Program-made: the position numbers and the translations under genes
The notes under the pieces: model-generated
What the model saw: only the letters and a program-made list of their open reading frames with translations
Databases searched by the model: none
What the model was told of the DNA's origin: nothing
In this document: one piece after another, positions 46,947 to 55,939 of the stretch
Layout: the number at the start of each line of letters is the position of its first letter
Position numbering within the stretch: position 1 is the first letter of the stretch
NCBI GenBank assembly: GCA_029432795.1
Contig: JARNMJ010000022.1
Coordinates: 1 to 64,000, forward strand
Length of the DNA stretch: 64,000 nucleotides
From: Pontiellaceae bacterium B12219
Lineage (GTDB): Bacteria > Verrucomicrobiota > Kiritimatiellia > Kiritimatiellales > Pontiellaceae
Direction of reading: 5' to 3'

Positions 46947-46982
46947 GTTCCCGTCGCCGATTGCGGTGGCGGGAGCATTTTT
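46947..46982 (+). terminator. Rho-independent terminator after the secreted protein gene
   Basis: A stem of 12 pairs (46947-46958 with 46965-46976, including three G-U pairs) closes a 6-base loop. It is followed by A and five T at 78-82. It lies 11 bases after the stop codon, the best canonical terminator seen in the window. Confidence 0.8.
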
Positions 46983-47139
46983 CCGACTCCATCTCGATGC
47001 GGAAAACATTCAAAAGAACGGGGAACGTATCCTGTCTCCGTTCTTTTTTGTGAAAAGGGATTTAGGCAGGATCTGGAGTTCGGTCTGCAGGTGGGACTGC
47101 AACGCATACAATGAAATTTGAATGATACGGAGCAAGGGC

Positions 47140-50100
47140 ATGAACCGCAGACCTTTAATATTAGTGATCAGATTCTTAGCCGCTGTTCTATTGGTGTCTG
47201 AATCCAAAGCGCTGGTGGTCAATCTCGATATCGAGGCCGACGCAGGATACACCTTTTCGGGGCAGGGGGCCTATGGCGACGTGGGCAACAACTTCTGGAA
47301 CAGTTCGCTGGACGGCATGACCGATCTGGTGGCATCTGACGGGGTAACCCCGACCCCGATCGATGTAACGCTGTCTACAGACAGTCGCCATAACGCCATC
47401 GGCGGAACTATTCCGGCCGGAGCATCGCACAGCGAGTTGATGGGCGATTATGCGTATTCCAGAAATGCGGATACGACGATTGCGATTTCCGGACTGATCC
47501 CCAACGGCACCTATTTGCTGTATATCTATGGTCAGGGGGATGTTCTGAATCAAAATGCCACGGTTTCCTTTGGAGGAAGCGCGGTCTCTACGACGGGGTT
47601 GATCGATGGTACGATCGCTGAGGGAGGCAATTATGCGGTGATTTCCGCGACGGCCGGTGCGAGTGGTGAAATCATCGGAACCATCGCCAGAAAGGACAGT
47701 ATATTCGCTGCCGTGAATGGTCTTCAGATTATTTACATCGGCCAGAGCGCGGGGTCTGATTTATCCGGCGTAATGAATGTGGATCTCGGCGGAAATACAA
47801 TCGGTACGCCGGGGGACGAAGATAACGGAACGGGAACGCCCTTCTCCGGACAGGGGGCTTATGCAGATCCCGGCAACGACTATTGGAACAATACAATCAC
47901 TTCAGCAGACCGCACGCTCTCCAATCTGATTGCTTCTGACGGCAGTACCGTCACATCCGTTGATGTGGCTGTTTATGGCGGGGGTGGTTTTGAGGATACC
48001 GGCAAAAAAAACTATCTTTTGAGCGATTACCTCTATGGCACCATAACGGTCGCCATCAGCGACCTGAATCCCGGCGGAAGCTACACTGTGTACGTCTATG
48101 CGTGCGGCGACAAAAGCGGGCAGGGGTCTGATGTCACAATCAACAACGTTACCAAAAGCACCAGCAATGCCGACGATCCGGATGCATACAGTCAGGGCGT
48201 GAATTATGTGGTTTTTGAAACGACCGCAGACACCCTCGGCCGTCTCGTCATTTACTCCGATGAAAAACTAAACGGCTTCCAACTGATTGAAGGCGACCTG
48301 GCTCTCACCGGCTATGAGGCGGAAGAGGCGGTGTATTCCGGCCTGGCGGTGCTGCATACTGAGGAGGCCTCGAACCACCAATGCCTCGAAAATTTTGACA
48401 CTACCGGCGACTATGTTGAATATCAGAATGTTGAAGCGGGAAATACCCTGAGCATTCGGTATTCAAACGGGGGGAGCAGCACGCGCTGCAGCGTGTATGT
48501 GAACGAGGTCGATGTGGCGACGGCAACCTTCGCCAATACGGGAGGCTGGTCGAATTTTGTCGCGACGACGATCGTGGACATCGACATCCCGACCAATGCC
48601 GCTGTGAAACTTCAGATCGATGCCGACGATCAGGCCTATAACAATAATCTGCCGTGCGCCTATCAGGATAAAATTGATATTGAAATGGAGGGCGGGGTGA
48701 TCGTGGTCGACTCGATCCTCGGGTTGCTGGAACAGCTGGGAAAAAACAATGTGAACGTGAAAATGCTGCCCGGCGAATATAACCTGAATGAAAGCGATAA
48801 GGCGTCGGGGCTCCTGCCGATTCCCACATTCTTTGAGTTCAGCGGCTCAAACTGCACGTATGATTTTACCGGTGTCACCCTCAATGTCCACACTGACTTA
48901 TTTGATGAATATGGTGCCGTTGAAATCATCATCTGCACCGTGACCGGGAACAGCAACCACCTTTTCGGTCTGACTCAAAAAGATATCGGTGATGAGCTGC
49001 TCAGTAAAAATGTGCTCAATTTCCGCGTTCAGGGGGACGATAATAAAATCGAGGAAGTCAGTGTGTATACCCGCAGTTCCTTTCCCTACGGCTATGGCGA
49101 TCTGTTTGGTAAAGGAAGCGGCCCCGTGATTGCTCATCGGAAGCACTCGGCCATGCTGGTCAACGGAGCGCGAAACCATATCCTCAACTGCTTCATCGAT
49201 ATGAAAACTTATGGCCACGGGTTCTTCATTCAGGGCGGGATCGACACCCTCGTGGAGGGCGTGCACCTGGTCGGAGAAACCCGCACCACGGACGACGTGC
49301 TGGCCGAAGAGGGAACCGGTTCGCCGGCGGATAATGTCGACTTCATGACCGTCGATGGCTGGCGCGTTCCGCCGGGCTATACCTTCTCCCTGCAGGAGGA
49401 TGGCATCCGCTGTTATAATACCGGGACCTTGCTCGATGGATCCTCACGAAATACTGCGAACACAACGGTCAAAAACTGCACCATTGAAAAACTGCGCAGT
49501 GGCGTAACCATCGGTTTTTCGGATGGGAATAATTATATTTCCGGTTGTACAGCCATCGGCGTTGAAGGGTCTTTCTGGTCCGGCGATGGAGACTCGGTTG
49601 AACATTGTCAGGCCGATGCCGCTTATGCCGCAGTCATTAATCATCCCTACCAAAATGATGATCATCAGACCTATGAACTTACGCTGCTGCGGGAGACCGA
49701 GGTCTATGGCAATGAACAGTTGATGTATGTTGCGGGCGACAACCACGACATTACCTTGTTGAATTCGGGGATTCAGCCGCGACCTTCTTCGCAGATCAGC
49801 CAGCTGGGCGGTATGAAGGTGGGCATGCGCTATGTCGACTTCGTGGAGGGCCGCAATGGCTACTCGTTACGGGATACAAAGCTGACCAACTGGACCGATC
49901 AACCGGTTGTGCTCGAAACCAATTCCAGCAGTTGCACGGTTGCCAGCTACGGCGCGGTCACCGACCGCGGCACCGGCAATACATCCAGTTCAATCAGCGC
50001 GGTGACCCTCTCAGCTTCCGCTTCGACGGCTACGATGGGCAATACGGTCGATGCCGATGCCGGGACCAGTTGGTCCGCTGACGGAAAAGGGCAGTGGATT

Positions 50101-51048
50101 CAATACGACCTGGGAATGGCCCGAAACCTGTATTCGGTTTCGATTCAGTGGATGAGCGGGGCGACGCGTCGTTACTTCTTCGATATTCAAACTTCCAACG
50201 GCGCCACGGGGCCTTGGACCATCGTCTTTTCCGGTACGAGCCGGGGCGCGGCGTCCGGTTTTGAAGAAGTTTGTTTCAAAACCCAGCATGCCCGGTACAT
50301 CCGCATCACCGGCCGCGGCAACACCGAGGACGATACCATCGAGATCGCGGATGTTGAAGTCGACCTGAAAGACCGCTTCGCCATGGTCAAATCCAAATCG
50401 GATGCCGGGGCCGGCTATGTTGCCCAAAACACCCTCGATGGGGATCTGAATACCCGCTGGGCCGCCGAGGGGGATGGTCAGTGGATTCAATACGACCTAC
50501 TGAATACCAAAATGATCAATGGCGTTTCATTGGCCTGGCACAATGGGAACTCCCTGAGCTACTCGTTTGAAATCATGACGTCCGACCATCCGATGGGACC
50601 GTGGACCACCGTCTATTCCGGCACCAGCAGCGGAACCACCCTTGAGCTCGAAGCGTATGAATTCTCAACCGTCAGTGCCCGCTTCATTCGGGTGACAGGG
50701 CATGGTAATTCGCAGGATGCCTGGAACAACCTCACAGAGGTTTTGCTCGATGTCGGCCACATCGTTTCATCGGATCCGATCAACCCGGAGGCGCTGGTGA
50801 TTGATTCTGTTACGATCGGCCGTGGAAACGGCAACTCTGAGCCGGGGGATCCTTCCATATCTTTCGCCGTGCCTGTTTCCGGGGAGGGGCATGATTATCT
50901 GGTGAAAGCCACAGACAATCTGATCAACCCCGATTGGCAGGTAATTTCCGGTGTACTGCCGGGCAACGGCGGCGAACTGGCATTCGATCTGCCTGTTAAC
51001 GCGGCGCAGACAAACCGGTTTTATAAAGTAGAGGCCTGGCGCCAATAA
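47140..51048 (+). CDS. Giant secreted beta-helix protein with CBM6-like and twin F5/8C domains (PYGYGD family, member A)
   Basis: 1302 residues from the ATG preceded by GGAGCAAGGGC, signal peptide at the N-terminus. Two repeats of a FSGQGAY(G/A)D domain (about 40-190 and 215-385) lead to a CBM6-like domain (EAEEAVYSGLAVLHTEEAS). The parallel beta-helix (about 540-960) starts with VKMLPGEYNLNESD and FSGSNCTYDFTGVTLNVHT. It carries FPYGYGDLFGKGSGPV with Pro649, then MKTYGHGFF. Two discoidin-like domains (GQWIQYDL in each) and the shared C-terminal module follow. PL6-type alginate or dermatan lyases are the nearest fold relatives I can name, but the usual PL6 Lys/Arg pair could not be placed. 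It is probably an extracellular polysaccharide lyase or binding protein. Confidence 0.8.
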   Translation: MNRRPLILVIRFLAAVLLVSESKALVVNLDIEADAGYTFSGQGAYGDVGNNFWNSSLDGMTDLVASDGVTPTPIDVTLSTDSRHNAIGGTIPAGASHSELMGDYAYSRNADTTIAISGLIPNGTYLLYIYGQGDVLNQNATVSFGGSAVSTTGLIDGTIAEGGNYAVISATAGASGEIIGTIARKDSIFAAVNGLQIIYIGQSAGSDLSGVMNVDLGGNTIGTPGDEDNGTGTPFSGQGAYADPGNDYWNNTITSADRTLSNLIASDGSTVTSVDVAVYGGGGFEDTGKKNYLLSDYLYGTITVAISDLNPGGSYTVYVYACGDKSGQGSDVTINNVTKSTSNADDPDAYSQGVNYVVFETTADTLGRLVIYSDEKLNGFQLIEGDLALTGYEAEEAVYSGLAVLHTEEASNHQCLENFDTTGDYVEYQNVEAGNTLSIRYSNGGSSTRCSVYVNEVDVATATFANTGGWSNFVATTIVDIDIPTNAAVKLQIDADDQAYNNNLPCAYQDKIDIEMEGGVIVVDSILGLLEQLGKNNVNVKMLPGEYNLNESDKASGLLPIPTFFEFSGSNCTYDFTGVTLNVHTDLFDEYGAVEIIICTVTGNSNHLFGLTQKDIGDELLSKNVLNFRVQGDDNKIEEVSVYTRSSFPYGYGDLFGKGSGPVIAHRKHSAMLVNGARNHILNCFIDMKTYGHGFFIQGGIDTLVEGVHLVGETRTTDDVLAEEGTGSPADNVDFMTVDGWRVPPGYTFSLQEDGIRCYNTGTLLDGSSRNTANTTVKNCTIEKLRSGVTIGFSDGNNYISGCTAIGVEGSFWSGDGDSVEHCQADAAYAAVINHPYQNDDHQTYELTLLRETEVYGNEQLMYVAGDNHDITLLNSGIQPRPSSQISQLGGMKVGMRYVDFVEGRNGYSLRDTKLTNWTDQPVVLETNSSSCTVASYGAVTDRGTGNTSSSISAVTLSASASTATMGNTVDADAGTSWSADGKGQWIQYDLGMARNLYSVSIQWMSGATRRYFFDIQTSNGATGPWTIVFSGTSRGAASGFEEVCFKTQHARYIRITGRGNTEDDTIEIADVEVDLKDRFAMVKSKSDAGAGYVAQNTLDGDLNTRWAAEGDGQWIQYDLLNTKMINGVSLAWHNGNSLSYSFEIMTSDHPMGPWTTVYSGTSSGTTLELEAYEFSTVSARFIRVTGHGNSQDAWNNLTEVLLDVGHIVSSDPINPEALVIDSVTIGRGNGNSEPGDPSISFAVPVSGEGHDYLVKATDNLINPDWQVISGVLPGNGGELAFDLPVNAAQTNRFYKVEAWRQ

Positions 51049-51147
51049 GTTGCCGGTTTTCTGGCCGCAACGCGGATGGCGTGAACGGGAATTAATTCTT
51101 CAATGCTGGTCGAAAGCGGCCTGTGTGAATTTTCAGTTAAAGAATTG

Positions 51148-51171
51148 TCAAGGTTTCATTGGAAACCTTGA
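51148..51171. other. Hairpin downstream of the giant beta-helix gene
   Basis: A perfect 9-bp stem (TCAAGGTTT / AAACCTTGA) with a 6-base loop lies 100 bases after the stop of the 47140 gene. It lacks a T-run, so termination is uncertain. Confidence 0.4.
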
Positions 51172-51305
51172 AGCGGGTTGCCGATTTTAAAGTCCGTGCT
51201 ATAGATGTTAAATGTGATGGTATAGGTGCGCAGCCTTTACCCCGACGGAACGATATGAGTTTAATTTTGTCTATGGGGTGACTATTTTAAAAATTGGAGA
51301 TGTGA

Positions 51306-54300
51306 ATGATCAGACGTGTGATTTTTGGAGCAGGGGTTCTTTTTGCGGGGGCTGTTGCTCATGCTGCAAATATTACCTGGGGCAGTGTGACGGATTATTC
51401 CTCGACGAACGATGTTTCCACTGCGGGTTCGCTGGTTGAAGCGATCAATGCATGCGGTACCGCGAATTTGCAGAGTCCGCTGATTAATGGAGTGCAGTTT
51501 GTTGCACGTACCGATCTGATGGCCGGAGACGCATCCATCACATTTTTTTTCAATGATACCGGCGACAGCGAATACAATGCCCTTCTGAATACATTGGATT
51601 ATGGATCGGACGAAATTACGGTGGGTAACGGGCAGTTGGAAGTTGGAAAAGAATATCAGATTCAAGTCTGGTTTCTTGATCAACGGAGCAATCAGGATGC
51701 GCGCGCCATGCAGTTCGGTGATGGAAACGGGAACCTCAGTGAAGGGGTTAATGACCAGTTTGTGACAGGAACTTTTATCGCCGACGGCGCCTCTCAGACT
51801 ATTACGGTCAACGGAGTCTCCGGTGTCACTCCGCATATTAATGCGTATCAGGTTCGAAACCTGAACAGTCCTGTTCCCACGCTTTCCAGCACGACAGGTG
51901 ATACTGTTTCCGGGGCTTTTTCGGTTGCAGTCAGTTTCAGTGAGGATGTGACCGGGTTGGAGGCAGCGGACTTTGCTGTGGTGAACGGTACCGCTTCCGG
52001 GGTCAGCGGCTCCGGGACAAACTGGTTTGTAACGATTACGCCAACGGCTAATGGAGATGTCTCCGTCACCTTGCCGGCCGATCGGGTAATCAGTGGTAGC
52101 GGCCATTCGAATACAGCCGGAAATTCGGTATTAACCACCTATGTTTCCGCGGGCAGTGAACAGCCCGTTCCGACGTTGAGCACCGCCGTGGCCGATGTGT
52201 ATGGCGATTATACGGTGCAGATCAATTTCAACGAGGCCGTCACCGGTCTGGAGCTGAGTGACTTTGTTGTGACCAATGGAACGGCATCCAGCTTGGCCGG
52301 ATCGGGCAACAGCTACACGGTGGTGATCACGCCGGATTTCGGTGGCGATGTTACGGTGATCCTGCCGCGGAACTCGGTGGCGGATCTCGATGGGGATGGT
52401 CTTCTGAATGTTGCTTCTTCGGAATTGGTGACCGCCTTTTATCAAAGCGTGATGGTGAGCTCTCTGGCGGAGTTGAGGACCTATCTGCCGCAAAACAACA
52501 TCAACTGCGTTTTGGCGCCGGGTTCCTACACAATTACAGCGGCTGATGTTTCGTCGGGGCTGTACCCGGATTATACGTTGATTGACGGGCGGAATTATAA
52601 AGCTCTGCTGCTGTTTTCGGGCAACAACAGCACCTATGATTTCACGGGGGTAACCCTGAATGTCCATACGGCGGTTTGGATGCAGGATTATGGCAATAAC
52701 GGCGTCTATGAAGTTCAGGTTACCGGGAATAACAATGTACTGAAAAATTTGACGATGATCGATGTCGGTACCGTGGAGGATGATCCCAGAGATGGGTGTG
52801 TGAATATCGTTATGGATGGCAGCTACAACCGAATTGAAGGATTTCATATCACCAGTATGGGATCCTATCCTTACGGCTACGGCGATTGCTTCGGGAAAGG
52901 AGGAGGCCCGGTTATCAGCCATAACAAACACAGCACGTTCCTGATTCGCGGCGAATCCAACCATGCCAGAAACTGCACGCTGATTCACCGGACCTATGGC
53001 CACGCCATGTTTATGCAGGCTGCCAGCAATCCGATTATTGAAGGCTGTTATATCAAGGGTGAAATGCGTTCCACCGACGACATGCTGCTGGAAGAAGGAA
53101 CGGAATCGCCGGCGGATAATGTCAATTTCCTGACGGTCTGGGGCGACGACGATGACGAAGATCGCTATGGCTACAGACTGCCTTCCGGATTTATGAAGAG
53201 TACCGGAGAGGGCGGCATTCGTGCCTATAATGCCGGAGAAACTATCATTGATGGTGTCGTGTATACTCGAGGGACCTCAAACCCGACCATTATCAACAAT
53301 ACCGTGATCAATATGAGAACAGGCGTAACGCTGACGCACGCCTCGGGAACCAAATATGTGGCTGGTTGCACAACCATCGGTTGCGAGCGGGGCTATGCGA
53401 TCGGTTCCGGCATCATTGAAAACTGCTTTGCCGATGTTCAGTATGGCCCGGCTTTCGGAGTCGACTATGAATCGGATCGCGGTATTACGGCAGACATCAC
53501 CATTCTTCCATACACTGGAAAACATTATAACGGCAGCCGCCATTTTGCCTATATTTACGGAAGTAATCACAATCTGACGTTCCGGGGATTGGAAGAACAT
53601 CCGGATCAGGAACTGGTGATCAATGTCGGCGGGGACAAGACGATTGAAAGCAATCTTTATACGAATGAGAACTATTCGGCAGATAACATCATCATTAATA
53701 ACCTGACCGGATATCCGGTGGTTCTGGATGATAACGCTTCGGATAATACCATTCGCTCCATGGGGTCGGTTATCGATGAAGGGACGGACAACAGCATCGT
53801 GATGGAAGAGTGGAGCATGACCTCGAATCTGACCTTCTATGGCGAGGCTACGCAGAGCTCCGCTTATTACGATTCGGGTTCGAAGTTGCGGGCAATTGCT
53901 TCGCTGGCTATTGACCAGAATACGGATGGAAATTTCAGCAACGGATCTGTCACACACACCAACTACGAAACGCAGCCCTGGTGGCGGCTCGATCTGAAGA
54001 AACCGTTCGAGATCTCTGAAATCCGGATCTGGGGACGCACTCTCAGCTCCCAGAGTCGGCTGAGCAACTACGACGTCACTATTCTCGATTCGGATTACCA
54101 ACCCGTCTGGACCTCGTATCAGTCCGGTTATCCCAATCCGATGATTTCGTTGCCGACCGGTTCGGCAGTGGGACAGTATGTGCTGATTCAGCTTCGGGGC
54201 AGCGAACGGCTGAGTCTCGCTGAGGTTCAGGTTTTTGGAACGCGGATCGATGATTCACCTGAGATTTCTGTTTTCACGTCAGGAACCACCTTCGCGCCCA

Positions 54301-55040
54301 TCATCAGCACCAATGACCTGGCGCAGACACAGTATGAAAGCAGCTCTGCCACGGGGGGGAATGAAGCGGCACAGCATGCCGAACTCTTTAATGGAACCGT
54401 TGGAAATGAAGATGGCGATTCGGACGACCCCGGCGAAGTGCGGCTGTCCAGCGACAATGCCGTCACTGTGTCCTTCGACACATCCATTCATACAAATGGA
54501 TACGATCTGACCGGAATCAATACCTGTTTCGGATGGAATACCGCTTCCGGCGGACGGGCAAATCAGGGCTATGAAATTATTCTGACCTATGTCGACGGCG
54601 CAACAAAAACATGGGCCGGGCCGGAGCACTGGGATCCGAATTCTCCGACCGCCTTTTACTGGACCAAGGTGTCATTCACGGAAGCCTCCGGCCGCGTGAT
54701 GGCTTCCGGGGTTAAAGCGGTGACCTTCAATATCACTGAAGATGCCAATCCGGGAAGCTATGTGGTTGCCCGGGAAATTGATATTTTCGGAATGCCCTCG
54801 CGTTCGGCTCCGCATTATCTGCCTGAGTTTCTGTATGGCGGCTCCACGGTATCCAACGGAAATTTTATCACCCAATTTGCAGGCGAGCCCGGCGAGGCCT
54901 ATACCGTTGAATGGGCACCGGGCCTGACGAACGAATGGGAAGCGGTAACCAATATTGTTTCACTCGAAACGTCGCCGCTGACCCTGTCCATTCCGGCAAC
55001 CAATTCGGCAGGTTTCTTCCGGGTTCGTTGGGGTTCCTGA
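51306..55040 (+). CDS. Giant secreted beta-helix protein with Ig-like and F5/8C domains (PYGYGD family, member B)
   Basis: 1244 residues, signal peptide MIRRVIFGAGVLFAGAVAHA, TTGGAG box upstream. Residues 20-190 are a beta-domain with FFFNDTGDSEYNALLNTLDYG. Two Ig-like repeats follow (FSEDVTGLEAADFAVVNGTA and FNEAVTGLELSDFVVTNGTA). The beta-helix (about 380-830) matches member A: CVLAPGSYTITAADV, FSGNNSTYDFTGVTLNVHT, YPYGYGDCFGKGGGPV with Pro522, HRTYGHAMF and MRSTDDMLLEEGTESPADNV. Then come a discoidin-like domain (QPWWRLDLKKPFEISEIRIWG), another beta-domain and the shared C-terminal module ending AGFFRVRWGS. It ends 6 bases before the convergent epimerase gene. Lyase or glycan-binding role inferred. 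Confidence 0.8.
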   Translation: MIRRVIFGAGVLFAGAVAHAANITWGSVTDYSSTNDVSTAGSLVEAINACGTANLQSPLINGVQFVARTDLMAGDASITFFFNDTGDSEYNALLNTLDYGSDEITVGNGQLEVGKEYQIQVWFLDQRSNQDARAMQFGDGNGNLSEGVNDQFVTGTFIADGASQTITVNGVSGVTPHINAYQVRNLNSPVPTLSSTTGDTVSGAFSVAVSFSEDVTGLEAADFAVVNGTASGVSGSGTNWFVTITPTANGDVSVTLPADRVISGSGHSNTAGNSVLTTYVSAGSEQPVPTLSTAVADVYGDYTVQINFNEAVTGLELSDFVVTNGTASSLAGSGNSYTVVITPDFGGDVTVILPRNSVADLDGDGLLNVASSELVTAFYQSVMVSSLAELRTYLPQNNINCVLAPGSYTITAADVSSGLYPDYTLIDGRNYKALLLFSGNNSTYDFTGVTLNVHTAVWMQDYGNNGVYEVQVTGNNNVLKNLTMIDVGTVEDDPRDGCVNIVMDGSYNRIEGFHITSMGSYPYGYGDCFGKGGGPVISHNKHSTFLIRGESNHARNCTLIHRTYGHAMFMQAASNPIIEGCYIKGEMRSTDDMLLEEGTESPADNVNFLTVWGDDDDEDRYGYRLPSGFMKSTGEGGIRAYNAGETIIDGVVYTRGTSNPTIINNTVINMRTGVTLTHASGTKYVAGCTTIGCERGYAIGSGIIENCFADVQYGPAFGVDYESDRGITADITILPYTGKHYNGSRHFAYIYGSNHNLTFRGLEEHPDQELVINVGGDKTIESNLYTNENYSADNIIINNLTGYPVVLDDNASDNTIRSMGSVIDEGTDNSIVMEEWSMTSNLTFYGEATQSSAYYDSGSKLRAIASLAIDQNTDGNFSNGSVTHTNYETQPWWRLDLKKPFEISEIRIWGRTLSSQSRLSNYDVTILDSDYQPVWTSYQSGYPNPMISLPTGSAVGQYVLIQLRGSERLSLAEVQVFGTRIDDSPEISVFTSGTTFAPIISTNDLAQTQYESSSATGGNEAAQHAELFNGTVGNEDGDSDDPGEVRLSSDNAVTVSFDTSIHTNGYDLTGINTCFGWNTASGGRANQGYEIILTYVDGATKTWAGPEHWDPNSPTAFYWTKVSFTEASGRVMASGVKAVTFNITEDANPGSYVVAREIDIFGMPSRSAPHYLPEFLYGGSTVSNGNFITQFAGEPGEAYTVEWAPGLTNEWEAVTNIVSLETSPLTLSIPATNSAGFFRVRWGS

Positions 55041-55046
55041 CCGGGC

Positions 55047-55913
55047 TTATTCGCCGATGCGGATTGTGTAACCGGCATTGAAGGTTTCGTGGGTTGCGAG
55101 CCGTAAGATGCCGGGTTTGTTTTCGAAGCGTCCGTCGCTGTCGGGAGCGTCGTCGTAGGAATACCACGGTTCCAGGCAAACATACGGAGCTCCCGGTTTG
55201 GCCCACAGGCCCAGATGCGGTGCACCGTGTGTATCGAATTCCAGATAGCGTGTCTCTTTGCTGGATATGAGTCGGAGGGTTCGGGTTCCAAGGTCTGGAA
55301 AAATCAACGCATCCTCTTCGAAGAACGATGCTGAAAGCTGAACCCCCTGGGCATCAATCTGTTTATTCGCCGCTTTCTTTGCGAGCAGACCGTTTTCCAG
55401 TCCATGAAGGTCGACAAGGGCCGGTTCAACGAATTCGATGGAATAATCTTCGAGGCGGGCATGTTCCAGATCCAGCGCAAACGCCGGGTGCGATCCGATC
55501 GTGAAGAGCATTTCTTCGGGGCCGGTATTTTTGATCCGGTACAACACTTCCAAGGTTTGGAATCCCAGTTTGAATTCCACTTCGAGAATGAAGGGGAAGG
55601 GATATTGCGTTAGCGTTTCGGCATCGGACTCAAATGCAAACATGACGCGATTGGAGCCCTGATCGATCACAGCAGCATCGCGCTGACGAACCAACCCGTG
55701 TTTAGGGATTTCATACGCACGACCGTTGATCGTGGTTTTTCCATCGCGTAATTTTCCAACGATTGGAAAAAGAATCGGAGCGCTTCCGCCCCAGATGTCC
55801 GGATCGGCCTGCCACATGATTTCGCGATTCTGTTCTTTGTCATAAAAAGAACGCAGTTCCGCGCCGCGTTTCAGGATGCCGACTTTGAATCGGTCGTTCT
55901 CAATCACAATCAT
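55047..55913 (-). CDS. Aldose 1-epimerase family protein (LacX-like)
   Basis: 288-residue cytoplasmic galactose-mutarotase-fold protein that interconverts sugar anomers or acts on a modified hexose. Visible features: N-terminal RFKVGILKRGAELRSF, WGGSAPILFPIVGKL, the HGLVR motif with the likely catalytic His, and TIGSHPAFAL. This is the shorter LacX-type subgroup rather than classical GalM. It follows the frameshifted beta-helix gene by 26 bases on the same strand, so the two probably share an mRNA. Three exact TTCCA-N5-TGGAA palindromes lie within 483 bases of this gene, the tightest cluster in the window. Confidence 0.92.
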   Translation of the reverse strand: MIVIENDRFKVGILKRGAELRSFYDKEQNREIMWQADPDIWGGSAPILFPIVGKLRDGKTTINGRAYEIPKHGLVRQRDAAVIDQGSNRVMFAFESDAETLTQYPFPFILEVEFKLGFQTLEVLYRIKNTGPEEMLFTIGSHPAFALDLEHARLEDYSIEFVEPALVDLHGLENGLLAKKAANKQIDAQGVQLSASFFEEDALIFPDLGTRTLRLISSKETRYLEFDTHGAPHLGLWAKPGAPYVCLEPWYSYDDAPDSDGRFENKPGILRLATHETFNAGYTIRIGE

Positions 55914-55939
55914 TTTTTTCTCTACGTAGAAGGTTGTTT

